From contig DASVQY010000064.1 of the NCBI GenBank assembly GCA_036388895.1, positions 62,001 through 126,000 on the forward strand: a stretch of DNA of 64,000 nucleotides. The letters run 5' to 3'. A program made the position numbers and the translations under genes. The DNA comes from SXVE01 sp036388895. Lineage in GTDB: Bacteria; Acidobacteriota; Blastocatellia; Pyrinomonadales; Pyrinomonadaceae. Shown here piece by piece: positions 17,737-25,235 of the stretch. The notes beneath the pieces were generated by a model, which was not told where the DNA came from, searched no databases, and saw only the letters and a list, made by a program, of their open reading frames with translations. How positions within the stretch are numbered: the stretch's first letter is position 1; each line of letters begins with the position of its first letter.

Positions 17737-17767
17737 AAAGAACCGAGAATTCACTTTTCGGTTCTTT
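17737..17767 (+). terminator. Rho-independent terminator after hemerythrin gene
   Basis: Arms AAAGAACCGA (17737-17746) and TCGGTTCTTT (17758-17767) followed by TTT. 33 bp after the stop. Confidence 0.88.
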
Positions 17768-17933
17768 TTTCTTTAAATAAGGCGTTTGCCGGACAATAAT
17801 TTAATCTTTTCTACAAAGTGAAGAAATTTACTGATAAATTAATATAAAAACTATTCAAAAGCCGCGAAAAAGGATGCGCGAATCATTGTCGGCGATAAAA
17901 GCGGAAAAGGATTGCTTCACGTTTTCTCGACGA

Positions 17934-18416
17934 CTAGCTTTTGATTTTGAGCGCTTCTTGAAAAACCTTGCCGTAGATTCGTTTTTCGGCTTCGGCGCGC
18001 GCTTGACAGGCGAGTCGGAATGCTTCGTCTTCGCCGAATTTTGTGATGGCGAACGAGCGATGAAATTGTCTGCCGTTTTCAGTCCACGTCGCGCTCCAAG
18101 CGGTTCGCGCGCGCCGAACTCCGCTGATGCCGCTGCGGTTGTTCGACTGTATCCGTTTGAGCGGGTTTTGCGATTCCGGCGAATTTTGGATTTCGCGGAG
18201 TTTTTCCTTGCGCCACCTGCGCGCTCTGGCAAGCGTTTTTCGCTCGCCGCCCACGAAACTGAAAACCTTTTGATACTCCGTGTCTTTGAACTTTAAATAA
18301 ACTCTGATGCCTTTGTGGGACGAATAATTAACCTTATAAATGCCGCGTTCGATTCTAATCGAACCTTTTTCGGCGATTTTGCTTTCGCTTGATTTTGCTT
18401 GTTTAGGGGCAGTCAT
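17934..18416 (-). CDS. Stand-alone AP2/ERF-like domain protein
   Basis: A 160-residue protein that seems to hold two AP2-like beta-hairpin modules. The clearer one, about 92-150, reads NNRSGISGVRR, then TAWSATW, FHRSFAITKFGEDEAFRLA and ends with a helix. This is the order of three strands and one helix seen in AP2 domains. An earlier segment (IRIERGIYKVNYSSHKGIRV) may be a degenerate copy. Bacterial AP2 domains usually sit in HNH homing endonucleases, phage proteins or integrases; no nuclease domain is present here. The start MTAPKQAK is followed by a Lys-rich linker. A DNA-binding role is inferred. Confidence 0.6.
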   Translation of the reverse strand: MTAPKQAKSSESKIAEKGSIRIERGIYKVNYSSHKGIRVYLKFKDTEYQKVFSFVGGERKTLARARRWRKEKLREIQNSPESQNPLKRIQSNNRSGISGVRRARTAWSATWTENGRQFHRSFAITKFGEDEAFRLACQARAEAEKRIYGKVFQEALKIKS

Positions 18417-18498
18417 AACTGTTTCGTATATACCTTATCATTTGCCGCGGTCAACGAAGAACGCTCCGAAGACGAAACTTATATAAAAATATTAAAAA

Positions 18499-20385
18499 TC
18501 AAGCCGCTCCGACGTTTTTAGTTTTGAATTCGTCTAAAACATCGAAAACTCGAAGCGCATATTTCACATTACCGAACGGTGCCGAAACCTGCACACCTTG
18601 AATCAAATCGCGGACTTCCGTTAGCGATTCGCGGGCGATCTGCAAGCCTTCATCGCGCGCCGCTTCTTTGGAAATATCAGAAGCCCGGCGCATTCTATCC
18701 AGAATTTCCTGCGTAACGACGACGCCGGGCACTTCGTTGTGCATAAATTCGGCGTTACGGCTGGAAACGAACGGGAAAATGCCGGCGATGATCGGAATGC
18801 GAACGTGCTCGATTCTTTTCAGAAAATCGCGCAGCTGCCTCGTGTCGTAAACCGGCTGCGTGATAGCATACTCCGCGCCCGCTTCGACCTTCCATTCAAA
18901 GCGGCGAATTTCTTCTTCGAGATTTATCGCGCCGGGATTTACGCCGACGCCGATGGAAAAAGAGGTCGGGCAGCCAATGGGATTGTTGCCGAGATCGAGC
19001 CCGTGATTCAATTTATTGACCATATTCGTCAATCCGATTGAATCAATATCGAAAACGGCGGTCGCGTCCGGGTATGGTCCCATTTTCGGCGGGTCGCCCG
19101 TTATAATCAGTAAATTATGCAAGCCCAGAGCCGCCGCGCCGAGCAAATCCGACATCATTCCCAAAAGATTTCGGTCGCGGCAGCAGTAATGCAGAACGGC
19201 TTCGATTCCGATTTCGCGCTCGACCAAAACGGCGGTCGCCTGCGCGCTCATACGAGTTTGCGCGCGCGGTCCGTCGGGAATGTTTACAGCATCAACTCCG
19301 GCAGTTTTCAAAAGTTTGATTGATTCGAGCGTTTTGGAAGCGTCGCAGCCTTTCGGCGGCAGAACTTCGACCGACGTGACGAATTCGCCGCGAGCGATTT
19401 TTCGCGCCCAATTTGAGCGTTGTTCGGCGGGAATAACCTGCACGTCAGCCGGTTTCAATTCAATGACTCTCGCGGGAATCGTTGTTTTCGGCGCTGCTTT
19501 TGATTGACGGGGGCTGATGGCGCGAACGGCGTCGGAAATTAATTTAATATGTTTCGGCGTCGTGCCGCAGCAACCGCCGACGAATTTCGCGCCCGCTTTT
19601 ATAAAACGTTTGGCGAACTTCGACATATATTCCGGCGAGCACATATAAAACTGCCGTCCCTGCAATTCGCGCGGAAGACCGGCGTTCGGCTGCGCGGAAA
19701 GTTTTCTCGCCGTTACTTCGCGCATTTTTTCGAGCGCGCTCAAAATATGCGTCGGACCGACGGCGCAATTCAAGCCGACGACGTCCGCGCCGTATTCTTC
19801 GAGTCTTTGCGTGAGAACTTCGGGCGTCGCGCCGAAAATGGTTTTGCCGTCGGTTTGAATCGTCATCTGCGCCACAATCGGCAAATCGCACAATTCTTTC
19901 ACGGCTTTTATCGCCTGCTTTATTTCGGATAAATCAGAAAAAGTTTCGAGAATAAACAAATCAACGCCGCCTTCCAAAAGCGCCGCGACCTGCTCGGCAA
20001 ACATTTCTTTCGCTTCGTCGAACGAGGTCGGACCATACGGTTCGATGCGCAAATCCAAAGGACCGACCGCGCCCGCGACGAAAACGTTTTCGCCTGCCGC
20101 TTCTCTCGCCAGATGCGAGGCGGCGACGTTTATTTCCTTTAATTTATTTTCCAGTCCGTACTGCTGAAGTTTATGACGCGTCGCGCCGAAAGTGTTGGTT
20201 TCGATGATATCGGCGCCGGCTTTTACATATTCGGTATGAACTTCGCGTACGAGATCGGGCTGCGTCAGATTCAGCTCGTCGTAAGAACGATTAATGTAAA
20301 CGCCTTTGTCGTAAAACCGCGTTCCAACAGCGCCGTCAAAAACGTAAACGCTGTCGTCGTCAAGAATTTCTCGAAAGTTTTTCAT
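18499..20385 (-). CDS. Homocysteine S-methyltransferase / methylenetetrahydrofolate reductase fusion
   Basis: A 628-residue two-domain enzyme of the YitJ type. Residues about 1-300 form a Pfam S-methyl-trans domain: VFDGAVGTRFYDKG (15-28), ETNTFGATR, and the zinc-binding cysteines Cys207 (VGLNCAVGP) and Cys272/Cys273 (VGGCCGTTP). Residues about 328-620 form an FAD-dependent MTHFR barrel (SVEVLPPKGCD, LLIITGDPPK, AITQPVYD). The protein thus couples CH3-THF formation with methyl transfer to homocysteine, making methionine without a MetH activation module. Its leader carries a SAM-II riboswitch and terminator, so it should be shut off when SAM is plentiful. Confidence 0.9.
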   Translation of the reverse strand: MKNFREILDDDSVYVFDGAVGTRFYDKGVYINRSYDELNLTQPDLVREVHTEYVKAGADIIETNTFGATRHKLQQYGLENKLKEINVAASHLAREAAGENVFVAGAVGPLDLRIEPYGPTSFDEAKEMFAEQVAALLEGGVDLFILETFSDLSEIKQAIKAVKELCDLPIVAQMTIQTDGKTIFGATPEVLTQRLEEYGADVVGLNCAVGPTHILSALEKMREVTARKLSAQPNAGLPRELQGRQFYMCSPEYMSKFAKRFIKAGAKFVGGCCGTTPKHIKLISDAVRAISPRQSKAAPKTTIPARVIELKPADVQVIPAEQRSNWARKIARGEFVTSVEVLPPKGCDASKTLESIKLLKTAGVDAVNIPDGPRAQTRMSAQATAVLVEREIGIEAVLHYCCRDRNLLGMMSDLLGAAALGLHNLLIITGDPPKMGPYPDATAVFDIDSIGLTNMVNKLNHGLDLGNNPIGCPTSFSIGVGVNPGAINLEEEIRRFEWKVEAGAEYAITQPVYDTRQLRDFLKRIEHVRIPIIAGIFPFVSSRNAEFMHNEVPGVVVTQEILDRMRRASDISKEAARDEGLQIARESLTEVRDLIQGVQVSAPFGNVKYALRVFDVLDEFKTKNVGAA

Positions 20386-20390
20386 AAAGA

Positions 20391-20503
20391 TTGGTCTTTG
20401 GTCTTTGGTGTTCGGTCTTTGAACTTAATTATTTGTAATACCTTTAAAGTTCGATTTTTCAGCAAATAGCCAAAACCAAAGATCGAAAACTGAAGACCAA
20501 AAA
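20391..20503. repeat. GGTCTTTGG inverted tandem-repeat element, copy 1
   Basis: Arm 1 (20391-20428) contains TTGGTCTTTGG units; arm 2 (20471-20503) is an imperfect complement (CAAAACCAAAGATCG, GAAGACCAAAAA). It lies in the transcribed leader between the riboswitch terminator and the methyltransferase start. Same family as the element at 55.6 kb. Confidence 0.65.
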
Positions 20504-20527
20504 TAAAAATCTCGCCAAACAGCGAGA
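20499..20527 (-). terminator. Riboswitch-controlled terminator
   Basis: Minus strand TCTCGC-TGTTTG-GCGAGA (20527 to 20510) followed by TTTTTATTTTT. The segment GCTGTTT (20523-20517) can instead pair with AAACAGC (20559-20553) in the 3' part of the aptamer. This gives a ready antiterminator when the aptamer is unliganded. Confidence 0.85.
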
Positions 20528-20551
20528 CCTCTCAAAATATTTTGTCTAAAT

Positions 20552-20603
20552 GGCTGTTTAGCAGTTTATTTAACGTGGTCGCAAGTCGCATTAACTCACC
20601 ACG
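20552..20603 (-). ncRNA. SAM-II riboswitch aptamer
   Basis: Minus-strand RNA: P1 CGUGGU (20603-20598) pairs fully with ACCACG (20579-20574). The 18-nt loop has GAGUUAA and ends UUGCG. The 3' part is UUAAAUAAACU followed by GCUAAA (20562-20557). Spacing, the UUGC before P1 closes and the GCUAAA box match the SAM-II (SAM_alpha) pattern known from metabolite leaders of alphaproteobacteria and others. I did not verify every pseudoknot pair. It sits upstream of a methionine-synthesis gene and is followed by a terminator, as expected for a SAM off-switch. Confidence 0.85.
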
Positions 20604-20616
20604 AAATTTAAATTAG

Positions 20617-20645
20617 ATTCTGCGATTTTATATTAAAACTGTCAA
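20617..20645 (-). promoter_or_regulatory. Sigma-70-like promoter of the SAM-II leader
   Basis: TTGACA (20645-20640), 17-nt spacer, CAGAAT (20622-20617) on the minus strand. Transcription would begin near 20610, just before P1 of the aptamer. Confidence 0.55.
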
Positions 20646-20669
20646 GCATTGAGGTTTGAGTTGTTATTT

Positions 20670-22193
20670 TTACTCAAATTTCCGCCACTCTGTTTCGTAG
20701 TAACGGACTAATGCCTGATTATCGAGACGGTTGATTTCGATTTCTTCGTTCGGCAAAGATGTGTCGGATGCAAACTCGAACATCGAAGCGAAGGACTTGT
20801 TGTTCAAAAATTTTAACTCAATGTTTTCGGGCAGTTTCGTCGGCGCTTCGAACGGCTGAAGCTTGGCGAGCGCGTAACCCCAAATCCCGAAGCTCGGAAC
20901 CGTTGTTTGAAACGGTTTTACGTAAAATCCGGCGGTTTCGAGCGTTTTGATGATGCACCAGTACGAGCGGCGCGCCATTAGCGGCGAAGTCGTTTGTATG
21001 ACGATTGACGAATCCGGCTTTAATTTTGTTTTTAAAAGATTATAAAAGCGCGTCGTGTAAAGTTTGCCGAGCGCGAAATTGTTCGGGTCGGGAAAATCAA
21101 CGATTGCAATGTCAAAAGGTTCTATTTGATTATTGTCGAGCCAGACGAAAGCGTCGGCGTTGATGACGGAAACGCGCTTGTCTTCAAAAGAATGTTTGTT
21201 TAATTCGGCTAAAACCGGAAGATTGTGCGAAAGACCGGTCATCATCGGGTCGAGGTCAACGAGCGTGACGTTTTCGACCGAAGGATATTTCAAAATTTCG
21301 CGCAGTGCCAAACCGTCACCGCCGCCCAAGATTAAAACGCGCTTCGGATTCGCGCCGAATGCGGCAAAAGCCGGATGAACGAGCGCTTCGTGGTAACGAT
21401 ATTCGTCGAACGAATTAAACTGCAGATTGCCGTTGAGAAAAAGCGAATAGCCGGTTTTGCCTTTTGTCACGACGATGCGTTGATATTGCGAACTTTTCGC
21501 GTAAATTATGTTGTCGGTGAAAAGACCGTCTTCGGCGAGCGACGTTAGCGTATCCGCTTTAATAAAAGCGATTAACAGTAAAGTTATAATGACAAAGCCT
21601 TTTATTCTTAAAATATTTGCTTCGCGTTTTTTTAATAAATCTTCAAGCAGCCACGTTCCCCAAATCCCGACCGAAGCGTTTAACATTCCGAACAAAAGCG
21701 AAGTTCGATTGAGCCCGAGACGCGGAACGAGAAAAATAGGAAATAAAAGCGACGCGACGAGAGCGCCGACGTAATCGAGAGCGAGCACGCGCGCGACAAG
21801 CTGTTTGAAATCCAGTTCGTCCTTTAAAATCCGCATCAAAAGCGGAATTTCCAGCCCGACGAGCATTCCGATGCCGAAAACCATCGAATAAAGAATTAAA
21901 TTGAAATAAGAAACGCTGGCGAATGTGAGAAACAAAAGCGGCGCGGAAAATCCGCCGATGACAGCGACGGCAAGCTCGACTTCGAGAAAGCGTTTGGCGA
22001 GATTTTTATCCAGAAAACCCGACGCCCAGGAACCGACGCCCATCGCGAAAAGATAAATGCCGATGATAAGCGAAAACTGCGTCACCGAATCGCCGAGAAC
22101 GTAACTGGCGAGCGTTCCGGCGAGCAATTCGTAAATCAAGCCGCAAGTGGCGATAACGATGACATTTAAAAATAAAAGTGGAATGCGGCGCAT
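20670..22193 (-). CDS. Membrane-bound spermidine-synthase-like aminopropyltransferase
   Basis: A 507-residue fusion of about seven transmembrane helices (residues 1-220) and a C-terminal SpeE-like Rossmann domain (about 225-450). The latter has RVLILGGGDGLALREILKYP, the acidic pocket VTLVDLDP and IAVIDFPDP-like VDFPDP near 366-371, followed by LYTTRFY. This supports binding of decarboxylated SAM or a similar nucleotide. It is the last gene of a unit with an AdoMet-decarboxylase-like protein, a DUF4178 protein, a 49-residue peptide and a DUF350 protein. The membrane anchor suggests a membrane-linked acceptor rather than free putrescine (inference). Confidence 0.85.
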   Translation of the reverse strand: MRRIPLLFLNVIVIATCGLIYELLAGTLASYVLGDSVTQFSLIIGIYLFAMGVGSWASGFLDKNLAKRFLEVELAVAVIGGFSAPLLFLTFASVSYFNLILYSMVFGIGMLVGLEIPLLMRILKDELDFKQLVARVLALDYVGALVASLLFPIFLVPRLGLNRTSLLFGMLNASVGIWGTWLLEDLLKKREANILRIKGFVIITLLLIAFIKADTLTSLAEDGLFTDNIIYAKSSQYQRIVVTKGKTGYSLFLNGNLQFNSFDEYRYHEALVHPAFAAFGANPKRVLILGGGDGLALREILKYPSVENVTLVDLDPMMTGLSHNLPVLAELNKHSFEDKRVSVINADAFVWLDNNQIEPFDIAIVDFPDPNNFALGKLYTTRFYNLLKTKLKPDSSIVIQTTSPLMARRSYWCIIKTLETAGFYVKPFQTTVPSFGIWGYALAKLQPFEAPTKLPENIELKFLNNKSFASMFEFASDTSLPNEEIEINRLDNQALVRYYETEWRKFE

Positions 22194-22196
22194 GGT

Positions 22197-22284
22197 AAAA
22201 GGATAAGGGATAAAGGATGAAGGGTAAAAGACAAAATAAGCGAGTGCGTTTTTTTATACTTTATCCCTTATCCTTTATCCTTTT
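22197..22284. repeat. AAGGATAAGGGAT inverted tandem-repeat element, copy 1
   Basis: Arm 1 (22197-22235) repeats GGATAAGGGATAAAGGAT; arm 2 (22258-22284) is CTTTATCCCTTATCC units. The register is shifted because each arm is a tandem 7-bp repeat. It separates the DUF350 gene from the spermidine-synthase-like gene. Confidence 0.75.
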
Positions 22285-22296
22285 AATCTTTTTAAT

Positions 22297-22539
22297 TTAC
22301 CCGTTAATCGCGGCGGCGATAATTAGCGCGATGCCGAGCATTATCGAACCGATAACGATTCCGAGCGCGACGTTTTGATCTTCTTCGATTTCTTTGCGAA
22401 TCGAAAAAGGCGTGGCTTTGCCTAAAATTCCGAAAGCCAGAGCGAAGAGAAGCAAGCCGATAAAAACGAAAATCAGCGTTGTTACAACAACTTCAAGTAA
22501 TTGATCAAGTTTGACGACAAATGCGAGCGTGTTCAGCAT
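22297..22539 (-). CDS. DUF350 (UPF0719/YjfL-like) membrane protein
   Basis: An 80-residue inner-membrane protein with two hydrophobic helices: about 15-40 (VVTTLIFVFIGLLLFALAF) and 55-78 (GIVIGSIMLGIALIIAAA). The connecting loop TPFSIRKEIEEDQN is typical of DUF350. Members occur with DUF4178, PspA-like, spermidine-synthase-like and AdoMet-decarboxylase-like genes in envelope-stress loci; their biochemical role is unknown. The ATG directly follows the stop of the 49-residue gene (TAG-ATG), with its GGAGG inside that gene, so translation is coupled. Confidence 0.8.
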   Translation of the reverse strand: MLNTLAFVVKLDQLLEVVVTTLIFVFIGLLLFALAFGILGKATPFSIRKEIEEDQNVALGIVIGSIMLGIALIIAAAING

Positions 22540-22689
22540 CTATTTTCCTCCACGAAAACCGCCGTAAATAAACGGCATTCCAAATCTCGAACGGCTGCCG
22601 GAATTGGCAAATTCCCACCCGTACCAGGCAGACATCGAATATAAAATCAAAACTCCGATTCCGAAAAGCAGATAAAGTTTTTTTAACAT
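22540..22689 (-). CDS. 49-residue single-pass membrane peptide
   Basis: Small frame MLKKLYLLFGIGVLILYSMS followed by AWYGWEFANSGS, a GMPF stretch and the end IYGGFRGGK. One transmembrane or signal-anchor helix covers about residues 4-22; the tail is Gly/Arg/Ser-rich and ends in Lys. Its stop codon abuts the DUF350 start and its last codons carry the GGAGG for that gene. It lies between the DUF4178 and DUF350 genes, so it is part of the unit. No family recognised. The positively charged, Lys-ended tail could be a substrate or docking site for the unit's enzymes, but that is speculation. Confidence 0.65.
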   Translation of the reverse strand: MLKKLYLLFGIGVLILYSMSAWYGWEFANSGSRSRFGMPFIYGGFRGGK

Positions 22690-22700
22690 AAGACTTTTTT

Positions 22701-22811
22701 AGTTCGTTGAGTTCATTGGATTTATTGAGTTCGTTGAGTTAGAAGAAAAAAGAAATTCCTGTAACTCTACAAACTCAATGAACTCTACAAACTCAATGAA
22801 CTCTACAAACT
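22701..22811. repeat. GAGTTCRTT element, copy 2, with 18-bp tandem repeat
   Basis: Arm 1 (22701-22740) has AGTTCGTTGAGTTCATTGG units. Arm 2 is an 18-bp tandem repeat AACTCTACAAACTCAATG at 22763-22780 and 22781-22798, with a partial third copy to 22811, where the DUF4178 stop codon lies. Same family as 14.6 and 56.4 kb. Confidence 0.8.
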
Positions 22812-24736
22812 TATGAACTCGACCCGAACATACTGTCTTTCCAGCGGCTCGATTCAAATGCTATTTTGCGAAACAGAGCCAGAACGGGAACAATCAGCAA
22901 CACTATCAGCGCGCAAAAAAAGTTTACGCCGCGGTTAACGTTTTGCTCGACTTTTACCATTACCGGCATCGGCTGCTGCCAGTTTTGCCACGTTCCTTCG
23001 ACACGCAGAGTATATCTACCTGCAGGAAGCGATGACATCGTGGCGTCCTGCGTCTGCGAGCCTTCCGTCCAGGCGCCGTCGCTGTCTGTGCCCGAATAAT
23101 ATTCAATCGGGACATTTACCGATTCGACTTCGTTGTTTTGCTCGTTTATCAGATCAATATCCAAATCCGCAAACGAATTATTAACCGGAGCCGAAGCCGT
23201 GATTCGCACATTGCGATTGCCTTTTAGTTCAAACGGCTGGCTGAACATCGCTTGCGGCGCTTGCGGGTTCTGCATCGGCGGTATAACGATTTGCTGGTTC
23301 GGCAGGGGCGTCGAGCCGAAACCGCTGAAAGGAATCATAAAAATCGCGACGACAAACAAAAGCAAAAGCGGAATCAAACCGTATGTGTAGTAAAACGAAC
23401 CGGTAAACGGCTGATTCGGCGCAACGGAAAAAGGTTTCGGCAAACCGGAAACGCCGAACGCTTTTTCGACTTCGGCGTTTGTCATATACGTGCCGAGCGA
23501 CCAGTTGATTTCGTTCGCCGACTGCTCGCACGAAAGCATCAGCGGCGGCGAAACGTAATCAATCGCGCGAACTCGCTCGCCCTGTTCCACGCGCCAGTAA
23601 AATTCGCCTTGCACGTATTCGACGACGGCTGGCGCATCTTGAAAAATTTTATAAGTTTTGCCGTTGTGTGTCGCCGTAGCCTTTCCGAATGCTTCGTTTA
23701 ACTGAACTTCCGCCGCATTGATCGGTTCGACGTAATTCCAGTGATTGTCCGAATGAACGAGCCAGCGAAAACCGACGTGCGAATTGTAAAGCAGATATTC
23801 GTGCCAGAAATACTGTTCGCCTTCAATCGTTACGCTTCTGACCATTGCACCGATGATTTTATATTTTACATCGCCGGGAAGATTGCCTTCGGCTCCAATT
23901 GGCAAAACGAATTCGTGCGGCGAAGGCGAAGGCTTCAAGGCGTGTAAATATTTCAAATTACCTTGATTTACGTCGAGCAGGGAACTGCAATAAGGGCAAG
24001 TCACGCGCTCCGTTTTGTCAGGCGCGGCTAAAGAAAGCGCGCCGCCGCAGTTCGGGCAGCTCATCGCCGCAGCCGAAGTTTTTCTGGGCTCACGTCGACC
24101 GGATTTCGCTTCGCTCAAGCCGATGTCGGCGAGCGAGACCTGTTCGCCGACAAACGCCCACGGCGGACTGAAACTGTAATCAATTGTCGCGAACGCGTTG
24201 TCTCTACCGGACAAATCGGCGTAATCGCTGCGCTCATTCGGCGTTAGTTTGTACGGAATTTCTCCGTCGGCGGCGACCGCGGTTGCCGTGCCTTTTTCCG
24301 TCACCATCAATGGCGTCCGGTTCGGAATTTGTTCGATTGTTTGCCCGACCTGCAAGGATTCAAACGGCGGCAAATTCGCGCCCTGTGGCACCGGCTGGTA
24401 AAAAGTCAGATAAAATTTTCCCTGCGCTTCGGCGAGCCAGCCGACCCAACCGTTGGAAAACGTCGCATACCATTCGTCCCAAAATCCGCCGAGTTCGTGC
24501 TGTAATTGCGCGCGTCCGGTCAATTCAAAGCGATGACCTTTAAAGCTTCCTTTTAAGCCCAATTTGAGCGGCGATTCGGAGTCGGCGATTTCCGCCACTT
24601 TTCCCAAATCTTCCAGCTTTCGGTCGGTTCGCGCGACAGCCGAGCGGCAAAACGGGCAAACCAAAACGATAGTTGAGCCGTTTTGAAATTCAATCGGTGC
24701 GCCGCACGACGGGCAATTTGCTTGCAGAACGCTCAA
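22811..24736 (-). CDS. DUF4178 protein with two zinc ribbons and membrane anchors
   Basis: A 641-residue protein built as a duplication. Zinc ribbon 1 (CPSCGAP near 8, CPFCRS near 28), DUF4178 domain 1 (about 60-195), zinc ribbon 2 (CPNCGG near 227, CPYCSS near 248), DUF4178 domain 2 (about 270-400). Then come a transmembrane helix (about 448-468, LIPLLLLFVVAIFMIPF), an extracytoplasmic beta-rich part and a last helix (about 603-622, FFCALIVLLIVPVLALF). The start is TTG 24736, supported by GGGGGTGA just upstream and a 4-bp TTGA overlap with the decarboxylase-like gene. DUF4178 recurs beside DUF350 and polyamine-type enzymes; function unknown. Confidence 0.85.
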   Translation of the reverse strand: MSVLQANCPSCGAPIEFQNGSTIVLVCPFCRSAVARTDRKLEDLGKVAEIADSESPLKLGLKGSFKGHRFELTGRAQLQHELGGFWDEWYATFSNGWVGWLAEAQGKFYLTFYQPVPQGANLPPFESLQVGQTIEQIPNRTPLMVTEKGTATAVAADGEIPYKLTPNERSDYADLSGRDNAFATIDYSFSPPWAFVGEQVSLADIGLSEAKSGRREPRKTSAAAMSCPNCGGALSLAAPDKTERVTCPYCSSLLDVNQGNLKYLHALKPSPSPHEFVLPIGAEGNLPGDVKYKIIGAMVRSVTIEGEQYFWHEYLLYNSHVGFRWLVHSDNHWNYVEPINAAEVQLNEAFGKATATHNGKTYKIFQDAPAVVEYVQGEFYWRVEQGERVRAIDYVSPPLMLSCEQSANEINWSLGTYMTNAEVEKAFGVSGLPKPFSVAPNQPFTGSFYYTYGLIPLLLLFVVAIFMIPFSGFGSTPLPNQQIVIPPMQNPQAPQAMFSQPFELKGNRNVRITASAPVNNSFADLDIDLINEQNNEVESVNVPIEYYSGTDSDGAWTEGSQTQDATMSSLPAGRYTLRVEGTWQNWQQPMPVMVKVEQNVNRGVNFFCALIVLLIVPVLALFRKIAFESSRWKDSMFGSSS

Positions 24737-25146
24737 ACTTCACCCCCGGCAACTTTTGATTTTGGGTTTTGGGTTTTGGATTTCGAATTAAATGTCCGCA
24801 GTTTTTCGCCGCGTTCGATTTTCGTGATTTTTACTTTTTTCGCGCCGAGCATTTTCGTTAAATTCGCTCTCCATCTCCACTCCGGGCGAGTTCGGCAGCA
24901 ATAAAGATTGAAAGTCGCGGTTTTGTATTCGGGATAAGTATGGCAGGCGAGATGCGATTCGGTCAGCATAACCAAACCGGTAATGCCGCCTTCGCCGCCG
25001 AATTTATGCCAGTTCGGTTCGCCGACAATCTTTAAACCTAAATCGGTGATGATTTGCGAAAAAACCGTTTTCAGCGCGCCGACATCGCGCAAAACTTCCG
25101 CTTCGCATTCAAATGCTTCGATTAACCATTCAGTTCCGACAATCAT
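24733..25146 (-). CDS. S-adenosylmethionine decarboxylase-like protein (SpeD/SpeH type)
   Basis: A 137-residue pyruvoyl enzyme relative. The autocleavage region reads LTESHLACHTYPE near residues 61-73; the Ser of ESH would become the pyruvoyl group, and the downstream His and Cys (NLYCC) match the processing and catalytic residues of class 1b enzymes. It would supply decarboxylated SAM to the membrane aminopropyltransferase-like enzyme encoded downstream. First gene of the unit; it overlaps the DUF4178 start by 4 bp. The last 20 or so residues (after RGEKLRTF) are encoded by an intergenic-type repeat and look like a recent extension. Confidence 0.85.
   Translation of the reverse strand: MIVGTEWLIEAFECEAEVLRDVGALKTVFSQIITDLGLKIVGEPNWHKFGGEGGITGLVMLTESHLACHTYPEYKTATFNLYCCRTRPEWRWRANLTKMLGAKKVKITKIERGEKLRTFNSKSKTQNPKSKVAGGEV
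24754..24785. repeat. TTTTGGATTTTGGG element inside a coding sequence
   Basis: TTTTGATTTTGGG and GGGTTTTGGATTT units matching the element at 10.97 kb, here read through as the C-terminal NSKSKTQNPKSK of the decarboxylase-like protein. Confidence 0.7.
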
Positions 25147-25217
25147 CTAAGGTAACCTGTAATTTATTTACGATTAAATCGCGAAAAAGTTTTGAACGTA
25201 AAAATGCGCGTCTGCGT

Positions 25218-25223
25218 TATAAT
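25218..25223 (+). promoter_or_regulatory. TATAAT -10 box close to the lipoprotein start
   Basis: Exact TATAAT with 12 nt to the ATG at 25236. A start about 7 nt downstream would leave a leader of about 6 nt, so the mRNA may be nearly leaderless. A TTGAAC at 25192-25197 is a -35 candidate but its spacing (20 nt) is long. Confidence 0.4.
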
Positions 25224-25235
25224 TTCCGGTGGTGT

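Noticed and set aside
22763..22811. CRISPR-like repeat array
   Set aside because: The 18-bp units are directly adjacent with no spacers and belong to an inverted-repeat element.
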